A stretch of 21,123 nt of DNA from Clostridiales bacterium (GTDB taxonomy: Bacteria; Bacillota; Clostridia; Oscillospirales; Oscillospiraceae): NCBI GenBank assembly GCA_019421525.1, contig JAHZFC010000003.1, forward strand, positions 13,794-34,916, given 5' to 3'. Shown in pieces: positions 20,759 to 21,123 of the stretch; position 1 is the stretch's first letter, and each line of letters opens with the position of its first letter. The notes under the pieces are model-generated. The model had not been told where the DNA came from, did not search any database, and worked only from the letters and a program-made list of their open reading frames with translations. A program made the position numbers and the translations under genes.

Positions 20759-21123
20759 TCACCCCTCCTTCTTGGGCAGGTACTTGTCGATATAGCTCTG
20801 GCGGATGCGCTTGAGCTCGGCGGTGGGCAGGATGGACAGCAGCTCCCAGCCCAGGTCCAGCGTCTCCTCGATGGAACGGTTCTCCTCATAGCCCTGGTTC
20901 ACATACCGCTTTTCAAACTCGTCGGCGAATTTGGCGTACAGCAGGTCGGTGGGGGTGAGGGCTCCCTCGCCCAGGATGGACATGAGCTCCTTGTTCTCCT
21001 TGCCGGTGGAATAGGCGGCAAAGAGCTGGTTCATGGTGTCGGCATGGTCCTCCCGGGTACGCCCCGCTCCGATGCCCTTGTCCTTCAGGCGGGACAGGGA
21101 GGGCAGCACGTCCACCGGCGGAT
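20759..21123 (-). CDS. atpB: V-type ATP synthase subunit B (C-terminal part, cut by window edge)
   Basis: The visible 121 or so residues are the C-terminal end of the non-catalytic head subunit B. The frame is open to the window edge and begins PPVDVLPSLSRL, a strongly conserved B-subunit block, then continues through the C-terminal helical domain to KKEG. A GTG at 21115 lies inside this block and is not a start; the true start is beyond the window (full length is usually about 455-465 aa). Subunit D follows 3 nt later, the common A-B-D gene order of V/A-type ATPase operons. Confidence 0.95.
   Translation of the reverse strand, partial: PPVDVLPSLSRLKDKGIGAGRTREDHADTMNQLFAAYSTGKENKELMSILGEGALTPTDLLYAKFADEFEKRYVNQGYEENRSIEETLDLGWELLSILPTAELKRIRQSYIDKYLPKKEG

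Overview
The window looks like chromosome of a high-GC gut Firmicute, most likely an Oscillospiraceae-type Clostridium relative (Flavonifractor/Lawsonibacter-like). This is inferred from HemZ, a V-type ATPase operon, strong AGGAGG-type ribosome sites, sigma-A promoters with 17-nt spacers, and intergenic repeats of a kind I associate with that group. No species call is possible from sequence alone.

Layout. (1) 28-4093 (+): an ABC ATPase and a 1128-aa FtsX-type permease, closed by a 14-bp terminator. (2) 4354-6464 (+): a metallo-beta-lactamase-fold hydrolase overlapping hemZ by one base. (3) 6629-7549 (+): a uridine-kinase-family P-loop kinase. (4) 7636-8043 (+): a NifX/NifB-C-like protein with a His/Cys tail, sharing a bidirectional terminator with a convergent cold-shock gene (8104-8322, -). 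(5) 12820-8505 (-): a run of four genes: an E2-like CAT-fold acyltransferase, an AMP-forming acyl-CoA ligase (overlapping starts and stops), a TatD nuclease and an alpha/beta hydrolase. (6) 13727-12966 (-): an SDR oxidoreductase, divergent from an ECF sigma factor and its probable membrane anti-sigma partner (13932-15231, +). (7) 16468-15284 (-): a class I aminotransferase. (8) 16540-17465: about 0.9 kb without a credible gene, packed with palindromic repeats. (9) 17539-18774 (+): a WYL regulator whose frame runs on, without a stop, into a zinc-ribbon protein that also has its own ribosome site and promoter-like elements. (10) 19004-19738 (+): a hemolysin III/PAQR membrane protein. (11) 21123-20063 (-): the end of a V-type ATPase operon (subunit B, partial, then D).

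Points of most interest: the WYL/zinc-ribbon in-frame nesting with a perfect dyad inside the coding sequence; the E2-like acyltransferase whose conserved catalytic His position carries Glu, translationally coupled to an acyl-CoA ligase; and dispersed intergenic repeats whose copies differ by compensatory base changes in their stems, which indicates a conserved folded structure. Much of the rest is ordinary housekeeping: haem synthesis, nucleotide salvage, cold shock and ion-translocating ATPase.
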